A stretch of DNA of 64,000 nucleotides from NCBI GenBank assembly GCA_914767715.1, contig OU612071.1, forward strand, positions 8,911,493-8,975,492, written 5' to 3'. This DNA comes from Membranipora membranacea. Its lineage: Eukaryota; Bryozoa; Gymnolaemata; Cheilostomatida; Membraniporidae. Within the stretch, counting starts at the first letter, position 1. Each line of letters begins with the position of its first letter. Of this stretch, positions 38,213 to 50,314 are shown in pieces. Position numbers and translations under genes: made by a program. The notes beneath the pieces were generated by a model. That model did not search any database. It saw only the letters and a list, made by a program, of their open reading frames with translations, and was not told the DNA's origin.

Positions 38213-40388
38213 ATGGATGTTTCAGCAGAGAAACGTGGTAGACCTGATCGTCAAAGTAAAGTCATAGTCGGCGCATTTACTCTGGTCTTCCTGCTGATAG
38301 CTGTAATGTTTTGTGTCGGTGGTATTGGTGCTCTTCACATCAAAGAGCTTCAGGATAGGATTGAGAGCTTAGAGAAGGTCAGTTTATATTTATATTTGAA
38401 GACTACCCAAAGACCAACGCATATTATGATAAAGTTGTTCACCGTGACATCCCAATGCAGAGCGTGAGGGTTGCCTTCCCTTACGGGATAATTTTCCCAC
38501 CATCAATATTTCATGCGATGTCGAACATCAAACTTTTTCCCATGCAAATCTGACACAACTTTATCATGAGTAACTGCCATAATTTAACATGCTTTGGTCT
38601 TTGAGTACCATTATTTTTTGGGATGGCTGCATACTTGGACAATGACTTATCAAGCAGTAATTATCATCAAGTCCAAAATAGGAACAATTATATGGAATTT
38701 TTTCAACAATTTGGTTGTACTTGTGTATGAGCAACTATAAATGTTGTCCTGTTTCAGGTTTGTGGGCCCAATCAAGACAATCCGATTGACAGACGATAGG
38801 TCCTATCATCATCATCTTCATCGTCGAACCAAGACATCCAAGCTCTGCTTGTGACCCAGCTACAGGATAGGATATCTAACGTGCAAGTCCAGTGCAAGGT
38901 TGGGGATTCGGACCTCCAGCGTCAAATCACTGATCAGGCTGTGGAACTCAGAAAGGAGATGAAATCTGAATCCTCGCGTGTTCAACAACAATTTGATGAT
39001 ATTCGTTTGCAACTCAGTAAAGAACTTGGTAACTCTCTTAATCTCTTTATCAACTGTGCCAACAAGATAGCGCTTTATCATCCTAATTATACAGGTAATT
39101 ATCTATTTAGATTCTGTTTTGTAATCTGAATGAATGATTACTAAAGGCAAAGGACAGAGAAAAGTGGTAGACATAATTAATAACCCCAAAGTTATTGAAG
39201 TGCTGCTGAAACAAATCCCTATTTTATATTTGAAACTTTTTAGTAATGAGGGGGGTCAAGGCTTATATAATAGTTGCGTTCCTTAGCATGCTCATGATCT
39301 TCCATGATATACTGTTTATCGTCTCTTCATATTCTGCAGATATCACTTGTGCCTCTGGCTACAGACTGAATCCATATCGAGGTACATGCAACAGATTTGT
39401 GAGGACAGCTCTCAGCTGGTTTGATGCTAGAACTACTTGTGAGAATGCTGGTGAATATCTCGCCACATTTGATACTGTGGAGTCAGCTTCCTGGGTCAGA
39501 CACCAACAGCTTACTGCAGGTAACTACTTGATTTCACCCTCCAATACATAGTGACCCCATTTTGAGTGAATGTCTCAGGACTGATTCTCTCGAGTTTCAA
39601 CTTTTGTTTGAATTGTTTTGCATTATTGATTCCGGGTTGGCAGCAGATGCCTGAGTCAGGGAAAGATAACTCAACAGACATGTATGTTTGCCCCATAGCC
39701 TCTCATGTAGCTAATGGTACAAGCAAGCCAATGCTCATAGATTAAGAGCCTTTGCTCGAACATGAGATCCAAAGAAAGTTGTGAGAAAGTTGTGAGAATG
39801 CTGGTGAATATCTTGCTACTTTTGATACTTTGGAGTCCGCTTCCTGGGTCAGGCACCAACAGCTTACTGCAGGGAATCACTTGATGTGACCACCTAATAC
39901 ATTGTGCATCATATTTTAAATGAGTGTCTCAGGACTTATATTATCTCGAAATTCACCTTTGGTTTAATTTGTTATGCATCATTCTATAATTTTCACTTTG
40001 ATTCTGAGTTGGCAGGTTATTCCTTAGTTGGGGAAAGAAAACTCAACAGCGACCCAAGTGCATGAGAAAACCTTGTTGATTCATAACCTTTCATGTAACT
40101 AATGATTCTAGCCATTATGATTAGGAGTGATTACAACTATTATCTATTTCAGGATGGACTGGACATGCCTGGATTGGGGGAAGGAAACTTGGCAATAGCC
40201 CCACGTTCAGATGGTATGGTATCAATACTGGGCCTGTATCTTTGAGTTACTGGGCAGTCGGGCAACCTGGTAATCCAGGCACAGAGCACTGCATCACAAC
40301 GTGGGGGGACAACAGCATGCACTATTACTGGGCTGACTACGGTTGCAATTTAAAGCTGTACTTCATCTGCGAGCAAAAAAGTAACTAA
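38213..40388 (+). pseudogene. C-type lectin-like gene G; intact except one nonsense codon, with a micro-inversion
   Basis: Exons are 38213-38377, 38758-39094, 39340-39519 and 40153-40388. Exon 1 is nearly identical to that of gene B (MDVSAEKRG). Exon 2 keeps 337 bp but has GAG-to-TAG at 38797-38799, right after DRR. Bases 39028-39060 are the reverse complement of the sequence found there in paralogues (see Findings); the change keeps the frame and replaces eleven stalk residues. Exons 3 and 4 are open, with six CTLD cysteines, GQPGNPGTEHC and YYWADYGC. Apart from the TAG the protein would be about 305 aa. Skipping exon 2 would break the frame because of its phases. It may be a segregating null allele in the population. 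Confidence 0.85.
39777..39874 (+). pseudogene. Partial lectin exon 3 copy inside intron 3 of gene G
   Basis: GAGAATGCTGGTGAATATCT through CAACAGCTTACTGCAGG matches the second half of gene D's exon 3 almost base for base, including TTGGAGTCCGC. Gene G's own exon 3 reads GTGGAGTCAGC there. The donor is destroyed (GCAGGGAATC, not GCAGGTAACT), so it should not be spliced. After it the sequence returns to an ordinary intron 3 of the B type. Confidence 0.78.
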
Positions 40389-40446
40389 GTTATTGCCATC
40401 TTTGTAAACTTGATTCTAACATTGTATTGAATCGACTGATATGTAA

Positions 40447-40452
40447 AATAAA
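40447..40452 (+). terminator. Poly(A) signal after lectin gene G
   Basis: AATAAA in TGTAAAATAAAACAT, about 60 bp after the stop at 40386-40388. Confidence 0.55.
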
Positions 40453-40882
40453 ACATAACAGAACTAAGAATGCCTTGTAAATTTTAGAGTTTTGGTTGTA
40501 AATTAAATCCTTGAGTTTCCATCCGGAACCAGGCATACTTTCAATGACTATTTGCAAGCCAATATGAAGTCATACAACTGTACCTGCACACAGGGACGTA
40601 TATTCTAAAAATTTTTCCTCACTGACTTTTTAGAGATGAGCATAATGTTCGGGCGCGGCCCGATTCACACGCCGTAGGCGTGGCAGGGAGGGTGTGGGAG
40701 GGGCGCTTAAGCGCCCTCCCACCACGGAAATTTTTGCATATCGGTAGCAAAAAAGTGCAAGCAGAGAGGTATTTCAATAGCTCACTGAGCTGTTGAGTAC
40801 TTTCAGAAAACAACTCAATAGCAGTAGAAGATTACGGTAAAAATTCTCCAGTTATAAAGTACCCATTTGAAAAAAATCTGAA

Positions 40883-40961
40883 TTTGTTGGGATTCGAACC
40901 CACAACATTCTTAATAAACAGTGATCACTAGGCAGATGCTCTACACACTGAGCTAGTCAGA
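40883..40961 (-). repeat. tRNA-like sequence (SINE head or tRNA pseudogene)
   Basis: On the minus strand it has box A-like TAGCTCAGTGTGTAGAGC and box B GGGTTCGAATCCC. A middle region is too long for a normal tRNA anticodon and variable arm. Acceptor pairing is poor. Confidence 0.55.
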
Positions 40962-41145
40962 CATTCACGGGAACCCTGTGTCCGTGATTGCTAATATACG
41001 CCACTGCCTGCACAATTATAACTAATCAACACCAACTACTTGTTTGACAACGGCCATTTTGGATCTCATGTTCGAGCAAAGGCTCTTAATCTTTGAGCAT
41101 TCAAATTCTGAGTTGTGCCACAACCATTTAGCCTAGTGGCCTCAA

Positions 41146-41260
41146 ACCTCAAAGGTGAACATTGCCCTGTGCTTAAACAGCTGAGGGTTCAGGGGCTCTG
41201 TAAGTCACCCCTTTGGTCCGGTCACCGAAGCCTAGAGTAATTTTTGTGCTCTTCAGATGA
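41146..41260 (+). repeat. Dispersed repeat, copy 2 of 3
   Basis: It contains GCCCTGTGCTTAAACAGCT, GGGGCTCTGT and GGTCCGGTCACCGAAGCCTA. It is best matched, inverted, by 44049-44185. Confidence 0.6.
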
Positions 41261-44048
41261 AGAATTATACTGATTTTAAGAGTTGTCAACAGATCATTTA
41301 AAAGAAGCATAAATGTAAACTGCATCCCGGTTAATGTGTTTCATATAATAATATGGGCACTGCAAACAGTCCAGTATTAAGTTTTGAAATTATCCAAATT
41401 GTATATAAGAATTTGTCCTGCACACTTGCGGACTTTTAGAGGAACCCGGGCACAGTAAATCTGAAAGAATGTAGTATCTAAAAGATTGTCGAGTCATGCG
41501 CATTCGGTCATCACAAACTCCGATATCTGACCTCAAGAATTCTAAATGAGGTAGGTGTTTAAAGTTTGCTCTCATTCAACAAGTTCTGTCACATATACTG
41601 TATGTGACAGCCTAGGTGCATGACTCTACATGAAGTTAGGCGTTGTATATTGCACTGTCATGGTTGCCATGGTCCTAATCGGATTTAATTGTTATACTCT
41701 TCCGCATTTACTTCCATTTTTTGCACATTTAATTACCATCTAAATGCGGAGGTTGGCCATCAAAATAATGACGTATCATCCCACCCGTTTCTATTTTTAC
41801 GACCTATTTATACAGGTCAATATAAAGAACAGTGGTTTTTGCTCTGACGAATCAGTTACAATTGCGAGTTACGATCGAGAGTTACGTGTGACAGTTACAA
41901 CTTGGCGTTGCAACTTATCAGTTGCCTGGGGAATTTGCCCCAGGGTGTAGTTCAGTAATAAAATCATCAAACTGCCAAAAAACTGCATTCAGTATTATAA
42001 AGTAATCTCATATGAACTCTGCCAGCAGTGAACTGTCGTGATCTTTCTCGATCCGACAGTTCTAACTTTTTTTCTGAAACATAGTTAGTTAGCCTGGGTA
42101 GTCTGCTGTGTCGGGGTTGGGCGGGAAGGGGGGGACAGCCTGGATAAATCTTCTTCAAGGCCACGACACAGATCTGTCCATTTTCATAAATTCGGAAACA
42201 CGATCAAGAGCCAACCAACACAAATATCTTTGTTAGTTTGACCAAGGAGTCTTCTTCTTCCTATCCAGTGTGATTTCCTGTTCATTTGACATGTCATACT
42301 GTAAAACTACTACCTACTTAGGCTTAGCTAATAGGGACTAGCTGGAGTGAAGAAAATTTATTTACCAAGTTCAGCATCGTGGTCAATAGACACTGACACA
42401 CAGACATCAACTTGGTCAATTTCTATATTGCGCTCACATGACCAATAGACCATAGAGTAAAATCGGACAACTCTTACTTTCTTCCGAATTCACATCATAC
42501 ACCATGGAAGACAGGAGAGTCACTGGAGACCAAAACTGTATTATTCTAAGATAGTAAGACTAGAGAAATTTTAAGAAAGTGATACTTTAAACAAATTATT
42601 CCTTTTTCTATCTCTCAGGCAACGGATACAGTGACATTGCAAAATTGCTTGAAATTACTGTGTCATGACGCTGGCTTGCCAGACAGTCACTTTGTTATTA
42701 TACTCCATCAAGAGTAAACCAGGGGAAGGCAATTTCCAATTTATTCAGGATCTGTACTACTCACCCTTGTAATATCTATTATTTGTCAATCTTGAATAAT
42801 CTCGGCATTGAATAAGTGTGATGACAATGATTGATGGTCAAAATTAAACTAAGCAATGTCAAGATTAAAATTATTTTCCTATGTAATTGAGAATTTCTGC
42901 ATTTCTGAATTTCTCCACAGTTGATCATAGTCCCAAAAAAAGCTAGCAGGTAAAAAGTCAAATCAATTATTTTAGCAAAATGAGAGCAGATAACTCCAAA
43001 TTAATACAACCCATTGTTTTTTATATGAGTTTGAATCCACAGGAAAAGTATATAATAGTGGTTCAATAATGGGAGTGGCAGTTAGGCAAGTTGGGGGAGT
43101 CTATTTTACACACCCATGCAGAAAACTTCATTCAGTCGAATGAATTTAAGCTCAATATTTACCACTTTCCCATCCCCCTATCAATCCTTGATGGAGTATA
43201 GTCAATAATAATAGTACCGGCATCCCTGAATTAAGATTCACAAATAGGCAGCCTTGAGAAGACCAAGAGTTCTGCGGCAGCATTACAGAAGAAAACATCA
43301 TTCCGCATGTATGCAAGGTGAGCCTATCTTTCTATGCCCTGGTACCTAATCCCGTAACACTGTGGCCTAGGCTAATAACTGAAAATTGCATTATTAAGAA
43401 ATGATATTTTCTGACCTCACAATCTGACAACTTGCTTATTAAATTTTCACATAACCCACTCTGAGCAATCTAAATGATATCGGTAACATATTTGGTAACC
43501 GAGAACAAAATGATATCAACGGTTTTGTGACAGAATAAATACTCTAGGCTACTACTGTCTTGCCAAATAATCAGAGTTATCCACTTCAACAGCCTGAAAA
43601 TGCCAGAGCTGATCATGTAATTAAATTGTCTCAAAATGCGTGACAGACCCGTGAAAGCAACAAATTCAATTTTATGTTGAAATTGTTCAATATCTAATGG
43701 ACAACATGGTAGATTGTCGTGCCTTAAATCATATTGTCTATTCGTCTTTTTGGTAATGAATATTGAACTGGCGTATGTCAGGGCTCTCAACCACTCAGAT
43801 TTAGCCCAAGTTGCTCAGGTTTTTAGGTTCAACTCAGGCAACTCAGGGGATTTTAGAATATTCGCTAAAAACTCAGAGATTTTGCCTCATATTCATCGAA
43901 GTTGGGGAATTCCTCTCGGTTTGGCCTAGTTGTATGATTATAAAGCAACAATTTTATATTGTGATATATGATATACATTAACCAGGATGAATTTTACAGT
44001 GATTCTATATCAATGATCGGCTAACAACTCTAAAAAACCAGTATCTCA

Positions 44049-44185
44049 CAAGTGCAGAGGCCTAAAATTATTGCTCTCTAGGCTTTGGTGACCGGACCCA
44101 TTGAGGAGGCTAACAGAGCTCCAAAACTCCAAGCTGTTTGTGCACAGGGCGTTACACGCCTTTGAAATGCCACCTGCAACACGGT
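44049..44185 (-). repeat. Dispersed repeat, copy 3 of 3 (inverted)
   Basis: On the minus strand it reads GCCCTGTGCACAAACAGCTT, GAGCTCTGT and GGTCCGGTCACCAAAGCCTA, aligning with 41146-41260. Confidence 0.6.
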
Positions 44186-44521
44186 ATCAGCAAACCTCTT
44201 GTTTTTGATCCTCCCAGATTGAGAGCCCTGGCTTAAGTCCTTTGACACATATGTGTAGAAAACCCTCTTTTGATGATAAATTATTCCCCATCTCGTATAA
44301 TGCTACCAAACCTGCCACACCTCTGAAGTTAATTGGAATTTTCAGCTTCTTTCATTCTAATAAGAAGTTCCAACCTCTGCTGCATGCAGGCCAAACATAT
44401 TATATCACATCATATCCCTCTTGTGATCAAGTGGCCACTTTAGGCCACCATATCAATTGATTGAAGTGATCATCAGTGTAAACACAGATAAGGCAATTGC
44501 TTTCAGAAGTATTGCAATATA

Positions 44522-45349
44522 TTAGCTAGAATTCTGCTCACATAGGAAGTTTAGTTTATATGTGCTACAACCAGGTCACACCAGTAATAGTGATAGCTGT
44601 CTCCCCAGGTACCAACACAATGCTGGGTGCCGGGATAATTGGGTTGACCGACTGCCCAGTAACTCAAAGTTACAGGCCCAGAATTGATACTATACCATCG
44701 GAACTCTGGGCTGGTGCTGAGTTTTCTTGCTCCAATCCAAGCCGCTCCTGTCCACCCTAAAACAGATAAATGCTGATTGAAGTTTGTCTGTTTTCTAAGG
44801 TAAGCTTTCAGTAATACAACTTTCAGTAACGATGGCTGCTGAGAATTACTTTTGCCCGAAATGTCGAGTGAACTAAAAGTATCGTAACTAGAATGATGTT
44901 GTTTGAGAAACAAACCTACATAGGAGGAGTTCGTAAATGGTGATAATCGATGTTATGTGTTAGTCTCAATTACATATCTTTGCCAAGAATATTATTTCAT
45001 CGCAACAGTTTAATGATTTTTTTCAGATTCACAAAATTTTGTATTCATCCTAAGACTTTTTCCACAAAACGTCAAACATGTGAGATATGGTGAAATCAGG
45101 AAATTACCTGCAGTAAGCTGTTGGTGTCTGACCCAGGAAGCGGACTCAACAGTATCAAAAGTAGCAAGATATTCACCGGATCTCTCACAAGTCTCTCTAG
45201 CATCAAACCAGCTGAGAGCTTTCCTCACAAATCTGGTGCATGTACCTCGATATGGATTCAGTTTGTAGCCAGAGGCACAAGTGATATCTGCAGAAGATGA
45301 AGAGATGATAACCAGTATTTCATGAAAAGTCACGCGCATGCTAAGGAAC

Positions 45350-45391
<42 letters not shown>

Positions 45392-47420
45392 TATTGATTG
45401 GTTTATTTATTTGTTTATTAGCTATCACAAACATTGAATGTTGCGAAATATTTTTATATACTTTGTCATAATAAGAACTTGCTATTAGTGTATGGAACTA
45501 TGGACTTTTAAAAAAAGAATCTCATCAAGTGTGATGCACATTTGCCTCAGAAAACAGTCTGTGCCCCATGAGCTGCGATATTTAACATGTCTAAGACGGC
45601 CAGAAGGGCAACGTTCAAGAAAATTGTGAACAAAGTGGTCTTCATCAGAAAAACAGCACATGATAATTGATTTAGTTCTCTGTTTAACAATGGTATCAAG
45701 GTCACTTACGTCAAGCCCCAAATTCTTAGCATCGTTGAAAAATGTTCTTAGTAATTTCTTGTCCTTAGCATATATGCTAGTGTGCAAAACAGGTAGACAA
45801 TACATTAAGAGTGAAACTAGAAAACTTTTGAACAGCATGAAGGCTGATGGCTTCGAACTCAGATACATAAATTTTTTACAAGATATATCATGGACTTGCT
45901 TTGCTAGTTATTTTATGCAGATAATCTTCGAATCTCTGTTTGTTATCAATGTCTACACCAAGGTATTTTACCTTTTCACAAAACGATATATTGGTGCCAT
46001 CTAGAATCAGTTTAGGAGTATTAGGTCTGAGACGTTGAGTAGAAGGAACACAACTATTACACAAGCATTGACCACCTCATTACGAAAAAGTATCACATAT
46101 AATATAGGATCATCTCAGCAACACTTCAATAACCAAGAGGTCATTACCTATGTCTACCACTTTACAATGTCAATCACTACACTGTACGATGGTAGTTTTT
46201 ATCACTGTTATGTACTAAGGAAGAATTTCACCATTATTAACCATCATCAGCGATATTTTCCATTCATTTCTGATGACTAAGGCTTACAGAAAAGAAAACC
46301 CAATATGAAGCAGCCGTTCATTAGCTGTTGCTACCGTAACATCAGACAAAATCTTGATTGAGGATTACCTGTATAATTTGGATGATGATGTGCAATCTTG
46401 TTGTTCACGCTCTCCATCTCTTTACCGACTGTGCCAAGTTACTTACTGAGTTGCAAACGAATCTCATCAAATTACTGTTGAACATGCAACAATTCAGATT
46501 CAATCTCTTTTTTTAGTTCAGCGGCCTGATCAGTTATTTCACGCTTGAGGTCAGAGTCCCCAACCTTGCACTGGACTTGCACATTAGATATTCTATCCTG
46601 TAGCTGGGTCACAAGCTTGCCTGATGATAGAACAGCTCGCCTGTCAATCGGATCGACATGGGTGGTTCCACAAACCTGAAACGTGGCAACATTTTTTATT
46701 TATTTATTTATTGAGGTTTTCTAAAAGTTTATAATTAAAGCAAATTAGAAATAACTTGTTGACCTCATACACATTAACATAGATACAAAAAATGACTTGA
46801 ATAAAAAGAAGTGGTAGGGGGTTACATACTATATAGTGTGTAGGATAATGAAAGCATGGTATTATAAATTGCATGAATAAGATGAAAAAAGAAAAGAAGA
46901 AACAGAGAGTGGCAAACAAAAATGCAAGTTAACAACATTAGGTAGGATTAAATGATAATGATTCATGAGGCTTGGTTGATTTAGTTACAAATGTATGAAA
47001 AATATTTAAAAAGGCTGGTTGCTAATACCCAAAAGCTACCAAATTGCTGAAAATAGTGTATCCCATCGCCCAATTTAAGTTTTGCTATGGAGATTCAACA
47101 AGATAATGATGTCACAGTGGACAGGAAGTGCTTGTTTCTTGTACTGCACATCCTGTTCATAGTGACATCATAATGCAGAGAATGAGAGTTACCTTCTTTT
47201 ATGGGATGCACTATTTCCACCATCAATAACGCATGTCGAGTAGAGCATTGAATTTCTTCACCATGCAAATCATACACAACTTGAGTAGCTCTCTGATATG
47301 AAGAGCACCGATACCACCTGCACAAAACTTGACAGCTGTCAGCAGGAAAACCAAATTAAATGCTCCGACTACTTCTTTACTCGGACGATCAGGTTTACAT
47401 TTCTCCATTGAGACGTCCAT
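44522..47420 (-). pseudogene. C-type lectin-like pseudogene H, with a LINE in intron 2
   Basis: Exon 1 (47420 down to about 47287) starts MDVSMEKCKPDRPSK and keeps the membrane anchor, but the end of the exon, including the splice donor, is deleted. Exon 2 (46675-46369) is 30 bp short, in frame, and carries two nonsense codons (CAG-TAA-TTT and AAG-TAA-CTT). Exon 3 (45287-45108) is fully open: DITCASGYKLNPYRGTC and WFDARETCERSGEYL. Exon 4 (from 44756) reads GWTGAAWIGARKL, GQPNYPGTQHC, YYWCD. A 1-bp deletion then ends the frame at 44551, before the last two cysteines; unshifted homology runs to 44522. A LINE fragment splits intron 2. Exon 4 is closest to exon 4b of gene F. Confidence 0.87.
45350..46042 (-). 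mobile_element. 5'-truncated LINE (non-LTR retrotransposon) with target-site duplication
   Basis: On the minus strand, about 46000-45900 encodes KVKYLGVDIDNKQRFEDYL, the conserved segment near the end of non-LTR reverse transcriptases. After a frameshift, about 45868-45485 encodes LFKSFLVSLLMYCLPVLHTS, the following 'thumb' helix, and a decayed C-terminus. The 3' end is an AATC/GATT-type microsatellite (45350-45400). The exact 7-bp duplication AAGGAAC flanks the element (45343-45349 and 46043-46049). It interrupts the lectin intron word that reads GTTCCTTAGCATGC in genes B, F and G. Clade is not assignable by eye; the microsatellite tail suggests a CR1/I/Jockey-like group. Dead copy. Confidence 0.85.
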
Positions 47421-47720
47421 CTTTGCTCTGTCAGGAGTTCAATTGGAGCGGGGTTTAGTATATGCTCCTAAGAAGGCTTGTTGTATGTGGGCCAGCATGT
47501 GAAGCACCAGCTTGCCCGTTAATATCAGATATTTGGAGCATGATACTTTCCTTACAGTAATGTAATCTTCGAGGCCACTTGTGATCCTGTCATTTCCCCC
47601 ATAAAAAGTCGCTAATCGATATATGGTATATGTTCCTAACATTACTGATAACGCACAACCTGTCTCTTACCATTTCAGGATTGAAACATCACAAAATATC
47701 GTGTAATTTCTTGATCTCTG
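47421..47720 (-). promoter_or_regulatory. Shared 5' block upstream of lectin pseudogene H
   Basis: Minus strand: ATCTGATATTAACGGGCAAG, GGTGCTTCACATGCTGGCCC, ACATACAACAAGCC and a decayed TATACTAAACCCC. It aligns with the blocks before genes B and G. Confidence 0.45.
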
Positions 47721-48611
47721 TACCTTGGTATGTCATGTTTGTGATTCACAGTTATATAATCCTTATGAGGCGGAATATTGCAGTCAATTGGTCTACACAG
47801 AACTGATTGGCTTTTCAGTGGGCAACAATGGTGGTCAATTTAAGTACCTAATGAGATATATTGAAAGTAAAACTGGATCTTGTTCACATTCGCTATAATA
47901 TCAATTGGTACTTTCAGGCAAGTAACATCTGACCGGGCGTAGCTTACATCCCATCGACATGCTAATCAGAGTCAATACCTGCGCTTAAGGGGGCCCGTCA
48001 AATAGGGGGGTGAATATGAGACCTATATAGAACAAAAATCTCACACATTGACTACAGGTAAGGTGATGGCTGTCCATCAGCCACCGGGAATCAACCAGTA
48101 TAAAAAATAAACATTACAGCAGTCACATCACATAAGTATAATATATCGTACTCGCAATATAGCTTGGGTAATTTGATGAGCAAAATCTATGGTGATGGCT
48201 CGCTCCAAACCCAAGTTTCTATATTTTTAATTAGGTACAGCTTATTCAGGGGTGCTGCATATTCAATTGAATGTTGACATGCACTATAATATTATGGTCA
48301 ATATCAGTGTCCATGATGTAAATACACAAATGCTCAACTGATGTCCTATAACCTTACATCAAACCGTCTCAAATTGGTAGTAAATCAGCTAATACATAAC
48401 TTCACCATTACATGACAAAACCTACCATACCGCCAAAGAATCGATATATCATACATTCAGATTTCAATCATGCCAGCAGCTTCAGGCAACCATTTCAATA
48501 GATTGTATTGACCTTTAGTGCAAACATCTTTAAAGAAATTTATGTTCACAAGTGTTGTATTGCAGTAACAAAACTCTCTGGTTCTTCCATACAACAAGAG
48601 AAATATAGAAA
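47721..48611. other. Spacer between lectin copies H and I; no supported gene
   Basis: No open frame or motif above background on either strand. It separates the 5' end of H from the 3' end of I, which are in head-to-tail order on the minus strand. Confidence 0.4.
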
Positions 48612-50314
48612 TTAGTTAGTTTTCTGCTCACATATGAAGTGCAGTTTCTCATTACAACCATGGTCACCCAAGTAGTAGTGAAGGCTGTCTCCCAAGGTGG
48701 CTACACAGTGTTCTGTGCCAGGATAATTAGGTTCCCTGTCTGCCCAGTAACTCGACGTTACAAGCCCAGTGTTGATACCATACCATCTGAACTCTTTGCT
48801 GGTGCTGAGCTTGCTTGCGCCAATCCATGCGGCTCCTGTCCATCCTAAAATAAAGTTAATATTGATTCAATTGAGTGTTGAGATTTGTCAGTTTTTTAGG
48901 GTAAGCTGCTGAGAATTCCTTATCCGCGAAATGTTGCGCGACTGGATTGAGAAGCAAATTCACATGGTTTTTGCTTAGATCACATGACATTTCGAATTTC
49001 TGTTTCAACTCGCCAAATTTTGTTATCAAGTTTGTCCAAAGACTTTTCTACCAAAACAGCAAATATGTTATCAGTGGAAAAATCAAGGAATATTGTGAAA
49101 ACATCATTTCACTATGCGCAGTTTTAAATGTCTGACGACAAATCGGCAAATATTTAGTCAAGATTGATTGATGAGGAAAGTGAGAATGAGTTGTGAAACC
49201 TGCGCAATTTATTGCCTGGTATTTAAATAATTTAAGTTTTTAAAAATGAGAGACTATAGTTTTAGTTCTTCTGAACATATCCAATTTGAAAATTTGGTGA
49301 CCTGCAATAAGCTGTTGGTGCCTGACCCAGGAAGCAAACTCCGAGGTATTAAATGTGGCTAGATATTCGCCAGCTTTCTCACAGGAAGCTTTAGCATCAA
49401 ACCAGCTGAGAGCTGTCCTCATGAATCTAGTGAATGTACCTTGATATGGATTTAATTTGAGCCAGAGGCACAACTGATATCTGCAGAAGATGAAGGGACA
49501 ATAGATAATGTTACACATTCAATCATGAGCATAAAAATAGAATCACTTCATCTATATGAAGTAACACATATTGCATTGGATGACAACGAGCAAATGTAAC
49601 CTAGCATTTATTCCCCCTTTACACAGTGCATGGAGAACGTTTACATATCCTTCTGCAAATACATTGTTCCTCTAGAAAGATGCATATTATACAGCTCCTA
49701 TAACCTGTAAGACGAAATCTAAAAATTTACCTGTTTAGTTTGGATGATAAAGCGCTATTTTGGTGTTAACTCTCTCAATCCCTTTATTGACTGTGCCAAG
49801 TTCTTGACTGATTTACAGTTGAATGTCATCAAATTGTTGTTGAACATGTGAGGATTCAGATTCCATCTCTTTTCTTAGTGCAGGGGCCTGATCAGTGACT
49901 TCACGTTGGAGATCTGAATCCCAAACATTGCACTGCATGGACTTGCACGTTAGATATTCTATCCTGTAGCTGGGTCACAAGCAGAGCTTGGAGGTCTTGA
50001 TTCGATGATGATGATAGAACAGCTCGCCTGTCAATCAGATTGTCTTGCGCAGGTCCACAAACCTGAAAAAAGGACAGGTTGTTTATACCCAAATGCTACC
50101 AAATGGCTGAAATTAGTGTATCCCAGGCCTTTAAATATAAAACGTAGCTTACTTTTTATAGGCTCTCGATCTCATCTTGAAGCTCTCTGTTGTGAAGAGC
50201 ACCAATACCACCAACACAAAATATTACAGCTATCAGCAGGAAAACCAGAGTAAATGCTCCGACAACAGCTTTTCCTTGACGCTCAGGTCTATGTTTCTCC
50301 ACTGAAATGTCCAC
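48612..50314 (-). pseudogene. C-type lectin-like pseudogene I
   Basis: Exon 1 (50314 down to about 50153) has GTG instead of ATG before DISVEKHRPERQ. The anchor is intact, but a TAA lies in the last codons before the donor. Exon 2 (50062-49731) has a 4-bp insertion near VQVHAVQC that shifts the frame, plus later nonsense changes (CTG-TAA and AAC-TAA). Exon 3 (49480-49302) is 179 bp, one base short, so shifted, and its second cysteine is Phe (GTFTRF). Exon 4 (48844-48612) is fully open: GWTGAAWIGASKL, DREPNYPGTEHC, YYLGDHGC, ending FICEQKTN. It is the copy with EPN plus the conserved Glu, although the Trp before the last Asp is Leu. Confidence 0.87.

Larger units (their letters stand above)
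40453..44521. other. Intergenic turning point between plus- and minus-strand lectin copies; no supported gene
   Basis: About 4 kb. It holds a GC-rich hairpin near 40700-40730 (GGGCGCTTAAGCGCCC core), a tRNA-like sequence and two copies of a dispersed repeat. Two short stretches look exon-like (42619-42717 after CTCTCAG, and 43252-43318 before GGTGAGCC), but I could not join them into a gene. Confidence 0.45.

Noticed and set aside
40640-40740. GC-rich hairpin as a bacterial-type terminator
   Set aside because: The window is a eukaryotic genome; the palindrome GGGCGCTTAAGCGCCC is better explained as part of a repeat.
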